Assembly (NCBI RefSeq): GCF_022496765.1
Contig: NZ_VANV01000009.1
Location: 248,034 to 312,033 of the forward strand
DNA: 64,000 nucleotides
Reading direction: 5' to 3'
From: Acidaminobacter sp. JC074
GTDB lineage: Bacteria; Bacillota; Clostridia; Peptostreptococcales; Acidaminobacteraceae
Below, in pieces: positions 52,817 through 62,301 of the stretch. The translations under genes were made by a program, and so were the position numbers. Position 1 is the stretch's first letter. Each line of letters starts with the position of its first letter. The notes beneath the pieces are model-generated. The model saw nothing but the letters and a program-made list of their open reading frames with translations. It searched no databases and had not been told where the DNA came from.

Positions 52817-53597
52817 CTACTTTCATTTTATGCGGAATAAAGTGTGGCGTGTTATTTCTAAAATCAGTATAAAAATCACTATCCACCCTAAACACTTCTT
52901 TAAGTTTTAACTGATCAATCACTTCATTGGGTTGACCGGCTGCAACAATTTGACCACGTTTCATCATATAAATACGATCAGAATATCTCATTGCCTGATT
53001 TAAATCATGTAGGACCATGAGTATGGTTACTTGTTCATTCTTATTTAAATCCCTGATTAACTCCAATACGTCTAGTTGATGTGATAGGTCTAAAAAGGTT
53101 GTTGGTTCATCAAGAACAATAATCTCTGTCTTTTGGGCAAGAGCCATAGCGATCCATGCACGTTGTCTTTCACCACCTGACAATTGGGTCAGCTTCTTAT
53201 CTTTATGGTGAGTCATACCTGTTTTAGTAAGTGCCCACCTGATGACATTAAGATCTTCTTCCTTTAATTTGCCTGTAAAATTACCATGTGGATATCTGCC
53301 ATAACGAATCAGCATTTCAACTGTAAAATCCTCAGGTGTCTGACGTATTTGCGGAAGAACTGCCATCTTCTTGGCAACTTGTTTGGTATTCATCTTCAAA
53401 ATAGACTTGCCCTCTAATGCGATGGATCCAGCTGTTGGTTTCTTTAATCTTGTTAAGGCTTTAAGAACCGTTGATTTGCCACAACCGTTCGGTCCAACAA
53501 TCGTCAGAATCTCACCTTTTTTCACATGCATATCTATTTGATGAACCACTTCTTTGCCATCATAGGCTATAGATAGTTTGTTAGCTTCAATCAACAT
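52767..53597 (-). CDS. FecCD-type ABC importer ATPase
   Basis: A 276-residue ATPase with Walker A GPNGCGKST at about residues 35-43, signature LSGGERQRAW and Walker B IIVLDEP, followed by the H-loop VLHDLNQAMRYSD. It closely resembles FhuC and BtuD. It has a C-terminal addition of about 25 residues (HFIPHKMKVDEDAPTC). It shares a one-base overlap with the permease upstream. It is the second ATPase in the cluster and probably serves the neighbouring permease and lipoprotein. Confidence 0.9.
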   Translation of the reverse strand: MLIEANKLSIAYDGKEVVHQIDMHVKKGEILTIVGPNGCGKSTVLKALTRLKKPTAGSIALEGKSILKMNTKQVAKKMAVLPQIRQTPEDFTVEMLIRYGRYPHGNFTGKLKEEDLNVIRWALTKTGMTHHKDKKLTQLSGGERQRAWIAMALAQKTEIIVLDEPTTFLDLSHQLDVLELIRDLNKNEQVTILMVLHDLNQAMRYSDRIYMMKRGQIVAAGQPNEVIDQLKLKEVFRVDSDFYTDFRNNTPHFIPHKMKVDEDAPTCIVKREKKIH

Positions 53598-54574
53598 TAT
53601 TTTTTCTCCCTTAACAGATATAAGAAAAATGGTGCACCCAGCACTGCCATAATAATACCAACAGGCAGTTCTATTGGATCAAACATCATTCTGGCAATGG
53701 TATCACAGCCAACCAAAACTGCACCTCCTAGGCCAATTGTCGCTGGATACAGATACCTATAATCCGATCCAATAATGAGTCTTGCTATATGAGGGACTAT
53801 TAAGCCCACAAAGCCAAGTAAACCTGCAACAGAAACCGCTGATGCAGCTAGTAGGGCCGATAAAATAATAAAAACCGTTCTGATTCTTTCCACATTTAAG
53901 CCTAAACCAGTCGCCACTTCATCTCCAAGTTGCAACAAGTTAATCTGATTCGATAAGAGCAAGCTCAAAAGACCAGCGGCTAATGTATAGGGCCAAATCA
54001 GAATTAGATCAGGCCAAGTTTTACCTGATAAACCACCGATCATAAAAGAAAGACCGCCTTGTACCCTCTCTGGATAAAAAGTCATAAGTATATTTATCCC
54101 AGCTCCCAGAAAAGCCGATACAGCTACACCGGATAAAATCAATCTAACTGGACTGACACCATTTTTCCAGGCTAGGGTATAAATTAAAAATGTGGTTAAA
54201 ACCGCACCAATAAAAGCACCTATGGGTACAAGATATGTATAATCAGGAAACAAAATCATAATGACAAAAGCCATAAGTCCTGCACCTGAAGATATACCAA
54301 TGATACCTGGGTCTGCTAGAGGGTTGTTCATAACCCCTTGCAATGTGACACCTGATAAAGCTAAGTTGATACCTACAAAGGCTGCTGCCAAGTTTCTTGG
54401 CAGCCTCACATTGTAAATAATGTTATGGTTTAAAGTATCTGTTTCAAAGAAAATAGCTTTGATGACATCCACAATACCTATCTTTAAAGAACCCATGCTG
54501 ATACCAATCAGCAAAGAGAAGGCAAAGACTACGTATATAATGGATAACTTTAAAATTCTACGGTCCTTAACCAT
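53597..54574 (-). CDS. FecCD-type ABC importer permease
   Basis: A 325-residue protein with about nine or ten spans. Conserved parts are YNVRLPRNLAAAFVGINLALSGVTLQGVMNNPLADPGIIGISSGAG and GFVGLIVPHIARLIIGSDYRYLYPATIGLGGAVLVG. It is the first transporter permease, with its ATPase directly downstream and its binding protein upstream. It is distinct from the second permease, so two separate membrane components exist in the operon. Confidence 0.92.
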   Translation of the reverse strand: MVKDRRILKLSIIYVVFAFSLLIGISMGSLKIGIVDVIKAIFFETDTLNHNIIYNVRLPRNLAAAFVGINLALSGVTLQGVMNNPLADPGIIGISSGAGLMAFVIMILFPDYTYLVPIGAFIGAVLTTFLIYTLAWKNGVSPVRLILSGVAVSAFLGAGINILMTFYPERVQGGLSFMIGGLSGKTWPDLILIWPYTLAAGLLSLLLSNQINLLQLGDEVATGLGLNVERIRTVFIILSALLAASAVSVAGLLGFVGLIVPHIARLIIGSDYRYLYPATIGLGGAVLVGCDTIARMMFDPIELPVGIIMAVLGAPFFLYLLREKK

Positions 54575-55563
54575 TAGTTACCTTCTAAAATGCCTTGAAT
54601 GTACTCATATGCTTCTAAATATCTCATATTTGGCTTGTATAAGAACAACTCCTTTGGTAAGTAGATAAATCTTTCTTCCTTTACAGCTGTTAATGAGGCC
54701 CATGCAGGATTAGATGTAACATCCATTTCAAGTCTAGCTTGTGCATCTTCAACCGAACCCATTGTTTGAACAAAAATATAATCTGGATCGATTTCTAAGA
54801 TTTTTTCAAAAGAAAATTGCTTTGTTTCTTCGTTGGCAATTTGGTAATCAGATGCAATATTTTTACCACCCATATTGTTTAAAATATCAGCTGAAATATT
54901 GTCATCTTTCGCAGAGATTGACTTTGATGATGCAAATAATAATAAGTATGAAAACTCTTCTGTTTCACTTGTTAAAGCAGTGATACCTTCAACTAGAGGT
55001 GTAGACTTCTCAACAAATAATTCTTCGTTTTCATTCATACCACAGAAGTTTTCAAACGTAGTCATCGTTTCATCAAAATTATTGTAATCCGCTTCATATA
55101 CTGCAATATTGTTTGACTCAAAAATTGGCATTAACTCTTCTTGCTTTGCATATCCTGAACGAATAATTACTAAATCAGGTTGCAAAGCTAAAATAGCCTC
55201 AATATTCGGCGTAGACATCTTACCTACCTTAGGAAGATCTACAGCTTTCTCATGTAATCTTGATGACTCGATAATTCCAACAAGTTCACCACCTGCTTCA
55301 TACCACAAATCAGCAAATGAACCATATAGACATACAACTCTTTGAGGTTTAGATTCCACAACAACCTCTCTACCTGCAGTATCAACAAATGTAGTTATTC
55401 TTTTAGCTACTTCTTCTGTTTCTACAACTTCTTCCGTAGTCTCTTCAACGACTTCCTCTGTTTCAACAGCTTGGTTTGTTGCTTCGTTTACCTCGTTACC
55501 GCCGCCTTGGGCACAGCCTACTAGCATAAAGGCAATCATTAAAAATATAAATAGTCTCTTCAT
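54574..55563 (-). CDS. ABC importer substrate-binding lipoprotein (FecB/BtuF-like)
   Basis: A 329-residue lipoprotein with lipobox LVGC (Cys17), then an acidic, Thr/Val/Glu-rich linker (about 24-52), then a TroA/BtuF two-lobe binding fold: RVVCLYGSFADLWYEAGGELVGII, EAILALQPDLVIIRSGY and IASDYQIANEETKQFSFEKILEIDPDYIFV. It is the partner of the first permease/ATPase pair. The ligand is likely a corrinoid, heme or siderophore, given the operon. Confidence 0.9.
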   Translation of the reverse strand: MKRLFIFLMIAFMLVGCAQGGGNEVNEATNQAVETEEVVEETTEEVVETEEVAKRITTFVDTAGREVVVESKPQRVVCLYGSFADLWYEAGGELVGIIESSRLHEKAVDLPKVGKMSTPNIEAILALQPDLVIIRSGYAKQEELMPIFESNNIAVYEADYNNFDETMTTFENFCGMNENEELFVEKSTPLVEGITALTSETEEFSYLLLFASSKSISAKDDNISADILNNMGGKNIASDYQIANEETKQFSFEKILEIDPDYIFVQTMGSVEDAQARLEMDVTSNPAWASLTAVKEERFIYLPKELFLYKPNMRYLEAYEYIQGILEGN

Positions 55564-55572
55564 TTTTTTCTC

Positions 55573-56295
55573 CTAAAATTCTCTCAATAAATTATCTAAG
55601 TTGTCATATGTAAGTCCATAATCAATATTTGGACGACTTAGGACATATGTTTTTATATTCAAAGCCTTAGCTGCATCCATCTTTTCTTTAAAACCCCCGG
55701 CCTTACCGGACGATTTGGTGACTAGATGTTTGATATCTAAAGACTTAAATATCGCTTGGTTTAATCCCTGATCAAAGGGACCCTGCATGCCAATGATCTG
55801 TTTTGGGCTAAAGCCAAGATCATGACATTTTTTTATAACACTTACAGTTGGCAAAACTCTACAGTAAACCCTTTCTATAAGTGTTTCTTGATTAAAGTAT
55901 TCAAGATTGTTTGAACCTGTTGTTAAAAGTATATTGCCTGAAGTTTTTAATAGCTGATCAACAATGGATTCATATGAATCATAGCCAGACTCTAAATCAT
56001 CTGGTCGTTCGTAACGCATATAATCAATCTCAAAATCTTTACAAATATCAATCAGATTTTGAGAGATCACTTGTGCATAAGGATGGGTACAGTCCACAAC
56101 CTTATGAACATTTTTTAACTTCGTCACTAGTTCTACCTTGTTCATTTTCTTATCATAGACAGTCAGGTTTTTATGAGGCTGATAAAGCTCGCCACCATAG
56201 GGTGTTGCATTAAAACAAGTCACTGAATAATCTTTTTCCAATAAGTTTTCTACAACTTTTCTACCATCTGATGTGCCTGAAAAAACCGCTATCAA
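55573..56295 (-). CDS. cbiJ: Cobalt-precorrin-6A reductase
   Basis: A 240-residue protein of the CobK/CbiJ family, which reduces cobalt-precorrin-6A to 6B with NADH or NADPH. The N-terminal segment VFSGTSDGRKVVENLL is the family signature, and YMRYERPD marks the second conserved region. It overlaps cbiH by 4 bp (ATGA) and is followed by the transporter genes after nine bases. Confidence 0.92.
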   Translation of the reverse strand: MIAVFSGTSDGRKVVENLLEKDYSVTCFNATPYGGELYQPHKNLTVYDKKMNKVELVTKLKNVHKVVDCTHPYAQVISQNLIDICKDFEIDYMRYERPDDLESGYDSYESIVDQLLKTSGNILLTTGSNNLEYFNQETLIERVYCRVLPTVSVIKKCHDLGFSPKQIIGMQGPFDQGLNQAIFKSLDIKHLVTKSSGKAGGFKEKMDAAKALNIKTYVLSRPNIDYGLTYDNLDNLLREF

Positions 56296-57017
56296 ACCGT
56301 ATATCCTCTAGGTGTAATCATAAAGTCCTCATACTTGTAGGTATTAGAGTTACCGATGACAACCATCGTAGTCATATCGATAGGATGGTCTAACATTTGG
56401 CCTAAAGTCGTAATGGTTACTTTTTCACCTTGGCGTTTGGCGTTTTTAACGATGCCCACGACAGTATCTTCTGATTTATGCTCAAGTAGTATATCTCTTG
56501 CATCGTTGATATGAGTCGGTCTGCCTTTAGACTTTGGATTAAAGAGGCAAATGACAAAATCACCTTCTGCTGCAAGCTTAAGTCTTTTCTTAATCAAGTC
56601 ATAATCTGTCAATAAGTCACTTAAGCTGATATAAGCATGATCGTGCATAATTGGTGCACCCAGGGATGCTGAAGCACCATTTGCAGATGTAATACCTGGA
56701 ATGATCTCTACTTCTAACTTTAGTTTTCTTGATGAAACGATTTCTAGTACAAGACCACTCATAGCATAAACACCTGGATCGCCTGAAGAAATGACAGCAA
56801 CATTTTTGCCTTCACTAGCCAAATCAACAGCTTTGCTACAACGCTCTACCTCGCCTCTCATACCATTCACGACAACTTCTTTATCAGTTATCATATCTTC
56901 AATTAGGTCAATGTATGTTTTATAACCTACAATAACATCAGACGCTTCAATGGCTTTAATGGCATTTAAAGTCATCTCGCCCTTGTTACCTGGACCAATT
57001 CCTACAACGTATAACAT
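56292..57017 (-). CDS. cbiH: Cobalt-precorrin-3 (C17)-methyltransferase
   Basis: A 241-residue SAM-dependent tetrapyrrole methylase that methylates C17 and contracts the corrin ring in the anaerobic route. The N-terminal VGIGPGNKGEMT, the central VISSGDPGVYAMSG and PGITSANGASASLGAP are the family's conserved sites. The start ATG 57017 follows GGGAGAATACAAA; a start 15 bases earlier lacks a proper site. It overlaps the end of cbiG by 16 bp. Confidence 0.94.
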   Translation of the reverse strand: MLYVVGIGPGNKGEMTLNAIKAIEASDVIVGYKTYIDLIEDMITDKEVVVNGMRGEVERCSKAVDLASEGKNVAVISSGDPGVYAMSGLVLEIVSSRKLKLEVEIIPGITSANGASASLGAPIMHDHAYISLSDLLTDYDLIKKRLKLAAEGDFVICLFNPKSKGRPTHINDARDILLEHKSEDTVVGIVKNAKRQGEKVTITTLGQMLDHPIDMTTMVVIGNSNTYKYEDFMITPRGYTV

Positions 57018-57973
57018 TTTGTATTCTCCCATATTGACAAGGTCATACCTTGCTTTTTTATTTTATGTAATAAGCACGAGCCTTTATCAGATCCTAGGTA
57101 TCCACTCGGTTCTGATACACAGCCAACACCTATGGTTTCTTTCACAAATTCAGAGCTTTCAAACAAAGTCTCTACAGATAAAAGCTGATCTTTATCATAT
57201 GTTTCAAAATCTATTTGCCATGCCTCTGAAAGGACATTTAAACAGTTTTCATCTTTTTTAACCCATGCAGATGTTATCTTTGAGACAGCCTCTTTTTCAA
57301 AACCATGTTCACGTAAGACTACCATAATAAAGGCTTCTAGAATGTGATAAGGTGTGTTTTTTCTACAACCAATACCTAATACTAGATTCTTTGGAATCAG
57401 TCTTACATTTGGCTTGTCAAAGGTCATATCCTTATGACCAAGATAAACAAGACCATCACCATTTTGATCATCATAAGCTTTTTCATCTACTTTAAAATTA
57501 TGAGTATGAATCTTATGGCCATCGACCAATAAGGCCGTCACTTTTTTCGCACCTTCAAAGTCTCTTAAAAGCCACCCATTTTTTTCAGCTAACATATCGA
57601 CACTCAGCAGATTGTTGGTATCGGATGAGGTCGTTATAACTGGAACTGAGTTAAGTAGGCCTGCTATTTCGTGTGTTAAAGCATTGGCGCCACCTAAATG
57701 GCCTGATAATAAACTGATGACATGCTTTCCTTTTTCATCCATAACTAGAACAGCAGGATCTGATGACTTATGACCAAGTACTGGACCCAGTGTTCTTACC
57801 ACGATTCCTGTAGCCATAATAAAAAGTATTTGATCATAGTCTCTATAAATTCTTAGGACTTCTTCTTTAAATGGTTTTGGCTTATGAAAAACATGACACG
57901 CTTTAAGGGCTTTTAACTTTTCAGCTTGTTCAAGTCCACCCTTTGTTAAAGAAATCACTGCTAACATTAGCAT
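57002..57973 (-). CDS. cbiG: Cobalt-precorrin-5A hydrolase (CbiG)
   Basis: A 323-residue protein that opens the lactone of cobalt-precorrin-5A and releases acetaldehyde. Its layout is usual for CbiG: an N-terminal domain with ISLTKGGLEQAEKLKAL, the conserved core GPVLGHKSSDPAVLVMDEKGK and HLGGANALTHEIAGLLNSVPVITT, and a C-terminal domain (LVLGIGCRKNTP, and GYLGSDKG). Its ATG overlaps the end of cbiF. Either ATG 57973 or 57967 may be used; the ribosome site AGAAAGG fits both about equally. Confidence 0.93.
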   Translation of the reverse strand: MLMLAVISLTKGGLEQAEKLKALKACHVFHKPKPFKEEVLRIYRDYDQILFIMATGIVVRTLGPVLGHKSSDPAVLVMDEKGKHVISLLSGHLGGANALTHEIAGLLNSVPVITTSSDTNNLLSVDMLAEKNGWLLRDFEGAKKVTALLVDGHKIHTHNFKVDEKAYDDQNGDGLVYLGHKDMTFDKPNVRLIPKNLVLGIGCRKNTPYHILEAFIMVVLREHGFEKEAVSKITSAWVKKDENCLNVLSEAWQIDFETYDKDQLLSVETLFESSEFVKETIGVGCVSEPSGYLGSDKGSCLLHKIKKQGMTLSIWENTKCYTL

Positions 57974-58725
57974 TTAGCCTTTCTGTATTCATGAGTAAAG
58001 CTTGGATCATAGAGTTTTGAAAACTCATATTCATCACCTAAGAAATGGCCAACTAATATTTGGGCTGTTTTTGTAATCTCTGCTTCTTTGACCTTGTCAG
58101 AAATTGTTTCTAAAGTACCTATAACAATTTTCTGGTCAGGCCAAGAGGCTCTTTGAACAACTGCAACAGGTGTTTTTATATCATAGTGTGTTAAAAGCTC
58201 TTCTACGACTCCGTCAATCATACCCACTGAAAGGAAAATGGCCATTGAAGCCTGGTGAGAAGCTAAAAGTCTTAACTTTTCTTTTTCCGGTACTGGCGTT
58301 CTACCTTCCATTCTTGTACAGATAACGGTTTGAGAGATACTTGGTAAAGTAAATTCCTTTTTTAGAGCAGCTGCAGATGCTACAAAGGAAGACACACCAG
58401 GAATCACTTCATATGTAATATTTAAATCTTCTAAAATATCCATTTGCTCACGGTGGGCACCAAATATACTGGGATCCCCAGTATGTACCCTAGCAATCAT
58501 CTTGCCTTCTTTTACACCTGCCTTCATCACATCAATCACTTCATCAAGTGACATGCCAGCAGAGTTGTAAATTTCAGCACCTTCCTTATGATCATCAATA
58601 ACCGCCTTAGGTACCAAAGAGCCAGCATAGATAATGATATCCGCTTCTTTAACAAGGCGTTTACCTTTAACAGTGATTAAATCAGGATCTCCAGGTCCTG
58701 CACCTATAAAATAAACATTAGTCAC
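57967..58725 (-). CDS. cbiF: Cobalt-precorrin-4 (C11)-methyltransferase
   Basis: A 252-residue SAM-dependent methylase acting on C11. Conserved segments are FIGAGPGDPDLITVKGKRL at the N-terminus, ARVHTGDPSIFGAHREQMD centrally and PGVSSFVASAAALKKEFTLP. It overlaps both neighbours, cbiL upstream (8 bp) and cbiG downstream (7 bp), so all are co-translated. Full length. Confidence 0.95.
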   Translation of the reverse strand: MTNVYFIGAGPGDPDLITVKGKRLVKEADIIIYAGSLVPKAVIDDHKEGAEIYNSAGMSLDEVIDVMKAGVKEGKMIARVHTGDPSIFGAHREQMDILEDLNITYEVIPGVSSFVASAAALKKEFTLPSISQTVICTRMEGRTPVPEKEKLRLLASHQASMAIFLSVGMIDGVVEELLTHYDIKTPVAVVQRASWPDQKIVIGTLETISDKVKEAEITKTAQILVGHFLGDEYEFSKLYDPSFTHEYRKAKC

Positions 58726-59434
58726 GGAAACCTCCTTTTTTAATGATCATAGTAGATAAATATGGTAGCTTGGTATTTTCAAGTACCTCAATATCTCTGA
58801 TCATATGCGAACCTTCAGTACCCACTTTTGAAATCAACATAAAGTTATTTTCTAAACCATGATGTCTAATCGCTTCTACAATTGCCTGAGTATCTGAAGA
58901 AGGTTTCATCAAGACTAGGTTGTCATGTTCACCTACGGCCTGAATCAAGTGGTCCTTGGAATTTTTTCTGACAGGCATGACTTTCAATGACTCTTCCCAT
59001 ACCATAAGTGGTTGTTTGATTTCACTGGCTACTGCACAAAATGAAGTAATACCTGGAATCAACTCTAAATCCATAACTGCATCATCAATGTATGGCAGTG
59101 TGTAGATAAAAGTTGAATAGACAGTTGGATCACCCAGTGTAATAAATCCGCAAGTTTTACCCTGACTTAAGAGGTCTGAAATCACTTTGCCATTCTCAGC
59201 CCATTTTTTCTTAAGATCATGAGTCTTATAATGCATAGGGAAAATCATTTTAAGAACTTCCACATCTTTATTTTCCATGTTTGGTTTAACAATTTCATAG
59301 GCAAAGCTTTCTGCATCTTCTGATTTCGAAGGACAAATCAGGACATCCACACTGTTCATGATTCTTTTTGCCTTCAGTGTTAAATACTCTGGATCACCAG
59401 GACCAACACCGATTCCATATAACTTAGTTTTCAT
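58718..59434 (-). CDS. cbiL: Cobalt-factor II (C20)-methyltransferase
   Basis: A 238-residue tetrapyrrole methylase that methylates C20 of cobalt-factor II. The N-terminus KLYGIGVGPGDPEYLTLKAKRI is the typical start of the C20 group, which also has CGFITLGDPTVYSTFIY and PGITSFCAVASEIKQPL. It overlaps the end of cbiT by 11 bp. The full set of conserved residues is present. Confidence 0.94.
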   Translation of the reverse strand: MKTKLYGIGVGPGDPEYLTLKAKRIMNSVDVLICPSKSEDAESFAYEIVKPNMENKDVEVLKMIFPMHYKTHDLKKKWAENGKVISDLLSQGKTCGFITLGDPTVYSTFIYTLPYIDDAVMDLELIPGITSFCAVASEIKQPLMVWEESLKVMPVRKNSKDHLIQAVGEHDNLVLMKPSSDTQAIVEAIRHHGLENNFMLISKVGTEGSHMIRDIEVLENTKLPYLSTMIIKKGGFRD

Positions 59435-59990
59435 TCTTTTCTCCTGTAATAATATTGATAGGATTTTGTCCCATCATCATTGTTACACCACCGACACTCC
59501 TTGATTTGGAAATGTTAACTGTAACAACTTCTATATTCTTATAATTTTTAGACTTCATAGCCTCTAGAGCCTTAGTTGTATTTTCAAGAGTAATGGTGTT
59601 TACAACTACCTTCTTGATAGGATATTTTTCAATGCTTTCAAAGATGTCATACATCTTACCACCTGAGCCACCAATGATGACCTTAGTAACCGCATCATCT
59701 GGTAAGCCCTCTGGCGCATAGGCATCAATTACTTGAAGATGACTGACACCAAACTTGTCTTTATTTTTCTTAATCAGATCTAGTGCCGCTTCTTTTCTTT
59801 CTAAAGCGTAGGTTTTACATATCCTTGCCGCTTCAATACTCAGAGAGCCTGTACCAGCACCGATGTCTAGTACAATATCTGAATCTGATAGGTCTAATTT
59901 TGAAATAGTAACAACTCGAACTTCTTCTTTGGTCATAGGTACATCACCACGAATAAATTCATCGTCTTTAATACCAATTGTTCTAATCAA
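59424..59990 (-). CDS. cbiT: Cobalt-precorrin-6B (C15)-methyltransferase, decarboxylating
   Basis: A 188-residue class I SAM methyltransferase that methylates C15 and helps decarboxylate the C12 side chain. The SAM-binding motif is VLDIGAGTGSLSIEAA (about residues 39-54), preceded by GIKDDEFIRGDVPMTKEEVR, a conserved CbiT start. In other species it may be fused to CbiE; here they are separate, overlapping by 8 bp. Confidence 0.94.
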   Translation of the reverse strand: MIRTIGIKDDEFIRGDVPMTKEEVRVVTISKLDLSDSDIVLDIGAGTGSLSIEAARICKTYALERKEAALDLIKKNKDKFGVSHLQVIDAYAPEGLPDDAVTKVIIGGSGGKMYDIFESIEKYPIKKVVVNTITLENTTKALEAMKSKNYKNIEVVTVNISKSRSVGGVTMMMGQNPINIITGEKNEN

Positions 59991-60594
59991 ATGTCATCAC
60001 CACCACACACAAACTGCTGTGAGTCCTTTCTTTGTAATCTTCTAATCTATATGACGCAATAACTTCATCTTCATAAGAAAGATTTTCACCTATATGAATC
60101 CATCCAGACTTGCCTAGCTTTATAGCTTCATCCACAAGAACACTTGGCGTCATGATCTTATCCGTTAAAAGACCACATACATTCTTATTAAATACCTGAT
60201 CTAGATCGGTCCTTCTACCATGAACACTGCCTATAAAGGCTTCTTGATAAGACATATTCAGTCTAGAGAACATGTATTGTAAAGAGGAAATTCCTGGATA
60301 GGTCTCAAGTTCATCTGATTTAAAGTCTCTTTTAAGGGTTTCAAGAAAGCTATAAAAACCTGTGTCGCCTGATACCAATACAGCAACTTGTTTGTCTTTA
60401 TAATATTTTTTTATATCCTGAATGGTTTCTTGTAAAGGTATCAAAAGTTTTACCTTATCACCTTCTACATCTAAACCTTCTAGATGTCTTTTACCACCAT
60501 AGATTCTGTCTGCCTGGCTCAACTTAATCTTAGCTATTGGTAGCATATAATCAGGATGGCCAGGTCCTAAACCGATCACCCAAATTTTATTCAC
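59983..60594 (-). CDS. cbiE: Cobalt-precorrin-7 (C5)-methyltransferase
   Basis: A 203-residue SAM-dependent methylase for C5. Segments include WVIGLGPGHPDYMLPIAKI at the start, VAVLVSGDTGFYSFLETL, and YPGISSLQYMFSRLNMSYQEA, as in CobL-N and CbiE. Slightly short for the fold but within the CbiE range. It overlaps cbiD by 8 bp. Confidence 0.93.
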   Translation of the reverse strand: MNKIWVIGLGPGHPDYMLPIAKIKLSQADRIYGGKRHLEGLDVEGDKVKLLIPLQETIQDIKKYYKDKQVAVLVSGDTGFYSFLETLKRDFKSDELETYPGISSLQYMFSRLNMSYQEAFIGSVHGRRTDLDQVFNKNVCGLLTDKIMTPSVLVDEAIKLGKSGWIHIGENLSYEDEVIASYRLEDYKERTHSSLCVVVMTFD

Positions 60595-61681
60595 TCAGCA
60601 CCTCCAATAACTCTTCAGCTCCAGATGTTTGAGAAAGCCAACCTTGATCCATTGAAAATACAATCACTTCAACTTCAATTTGATCAAAGGTAAACAATTC
60701 TAGCCTTTGCTTGATACTATTTGCAATCAAGAGAAAAACATTCGTTAACTTTTTATCTACTATGTAATTAACCGCTTCTTCTGTGGTATTGCAACCCAAG
60801 ACATAATGTAAATCTTCATAAGGTGCGTTGATTCTAACAAGAAAAGATGTCAGAAGATCCATTCTAGCATCCGATACACGACTGTGTGTATGAAAGATAC
60901 CCCCTGCGACTTTTATGAGTTTACCTATATGGCCTGCAAATAAGATTTTTTTCTTCTTTTGCTCTACTGCTCTTTCAAACATATAACCGATAAAGTTAGA
61001 TGTCTTGATAATTCGTTCTTCATTAACACCCTTAGACACACAATAATCTCTGCCATAGTTACCAGGCGCCATGACAAGTGTATCTTCATGAATCTGTTTA
61101 AGCTCTATATTTAAACTATCTTTAAAGGCTTCTTCGCTCATCGGTTCTACAATACCTGTTGTCCCAATAATTGAAAGACCACCTACAATGCCAAGTCTAG
61201 GATTAAATGTTTTCTTAGCAAGCTCTACACCCTCTGGCATAAAAACCTTTACTGACACATGAAGACCATCACAAACTTCTTCAATGGCATCAAAGATCAT
61301 TTGCCTTGGTACAGGATTAATGGCGTACTCGCCAATAGGAACAGATAAGCCTTTTTTAGTCACCATGCCCACACCAATACCGCCTGTTAAAGAGGTCTGG
61401 TCTGAATAAGTAACTTCAGCATATATAGTCATCCCATTTGTAATATCCGGATCATCGCCTGAGTCTTTCACAATACCACAGATCACCTTGTCAGGTGTCA
61501 TTTCTATATCTATAACATCAAGATTTAAAAGCCATCCCTTAGGTGTCATCAAGTCAATTTCGTCCACGAGTTTTCCACTTACAAGCATCTTTACAGCAGC
61601 CTTAGTAGCAGCAGCAGCGCAAGAGCCTGTTGTATAACCAAACCTTAGATTTTTCCCATTCTTATAGATGGACTTTTTCAT
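60587..61681 (-). CDS. cbiD: Cobalt-precorrin-5B (C1)-methyltransferase
   Basis: A 364-residue enzyme that methylates C1 of cobalt-precorrin-5B in the anaerobic route; it is unrelated to the other methylases. Its diagnostic start is LRFGYTTGSCAAAATKAAV, followed by ITNGMTIYAEV, VNPVPRQMI-like (NPVPRQMIFD) and GTTGIVEPMSEEAFKDSL. The stop and start overlap both neighbours. It is specific for anaerobic, cobalt-early synthesis. Confidence 0.95.
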   Translation of the reverse strand: MKKSIYKNGKNLRFGYTTGSCAAAATKAAVKMLVSGKLVDEIDLMTPKGWLLNLDVIDIEMTPDKVICGIVKDSGDDPDITNGMTIYAEVTYSDQTSLTGGIGVGMVTKKGLSVPIGEYAINPVPRQMIFDAIEEVCDGLHVSVKVFMPEGVELAKKTFNPRLGIVGGLSIIGTTGIVEPMSEEAFKDSLNIELKQIHEDTLVMAPGNYGRDYCVSKGVNEERIIKTSNFIGYMFERAVEQKKKKILFAGHIGKLIKVAGGIFHTHSRVSDARMDLLTSFLVRINAPYEDLHYVLGCNTTEEAVNYIVDKKLTNVFLLIANSIKQRLELFTFDQIEVEVIVFSMDQGWLSQTSGAEELLEVLSE

Positions 61682-62301
61682 ATCATTTTAAATATGGCAT
61701 TGATTATAGCAACCGCTACGGGACTGCCACCCTTTCTACCGTTAACCCTAATATAAGGCACATCCATATCAGATAAAATTTCTTTAGATTCATCAGCACC
61801 TACAAAACCCACGGGTACACCGATAATTAAATCAGGCTTAGGATAACCTGCCTCAATAAGCTCTTTTAATTGAAAAATTGCTGTTGGTGCATTACCTATT
61901 GCAAATATTTTAACCTTGTCATCTTTACAGGCTTTCTTTATGCCTGCCATTGATCTTGTAATGCCTTCTTTCTCAGCAGTTTCATAGACATCTTCATCAT
62001 GAACATAGTTTAAAACAGAAACATCAAACTCTTTTAGTTTTCTTCTGTTAACGCCCATCATGATCATAGACGTATCTGCATAGATATGGTGTCCATTTCG
62101 TAATGCTTTTTTTGCAGCTTCAATGGCTTTTGGATGAATCTCAGTTAACTTTGCATATTCAAAGTCTGCTGTTGTATGAATGATTCTTTTTACAATCATC
62201 AACTCTTCTTTAGTGAAATCCTTTAGTAATTCTTTGCCCTCTTCACCTATGATGTCAAAGCTTTTTTCCTCTATCATCATTGGATTTTTAATATAATTCA
62301 T
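61678..62301 (-). CDS. cbiC: Cobalt-precorrin-8 methylmutase
   Basis: A 207-residue mutase that shifts a methyl group from C11 to C12 to give cobyrinic acid. The conserved active-site histidine is in VKRIIHTTADFEYA, and GVPVGFVGADESKE and RVNGRKGGSPVAVAIINA are the other family regions. I chose ATG 62301, six bases after AAAGG; the upstream ATG (62307) directly abuts the ribosome site. It overlaps the nitrilase-family gene by 14 bp. Confidence 0.94.
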   Translation of the reverse strand: MNYIKNPMMIEEKSFDIIGEEGKELLKDFTKEELMIVKRIIHTTADFEYAKLTEIHPKAIEAAKKALRNGHHIYADTSMIMMGVNRRKLKEFDVSVLNYVHDEDVYETAEKEGITRSMAGIKKACKDDKVKIFAIGNAPTAIFQLKELIEAGYPKPDLIIGVPVGFVGADESKEILSDMDVPYIRVNGRKGGSPVAVAIINAIFKMI

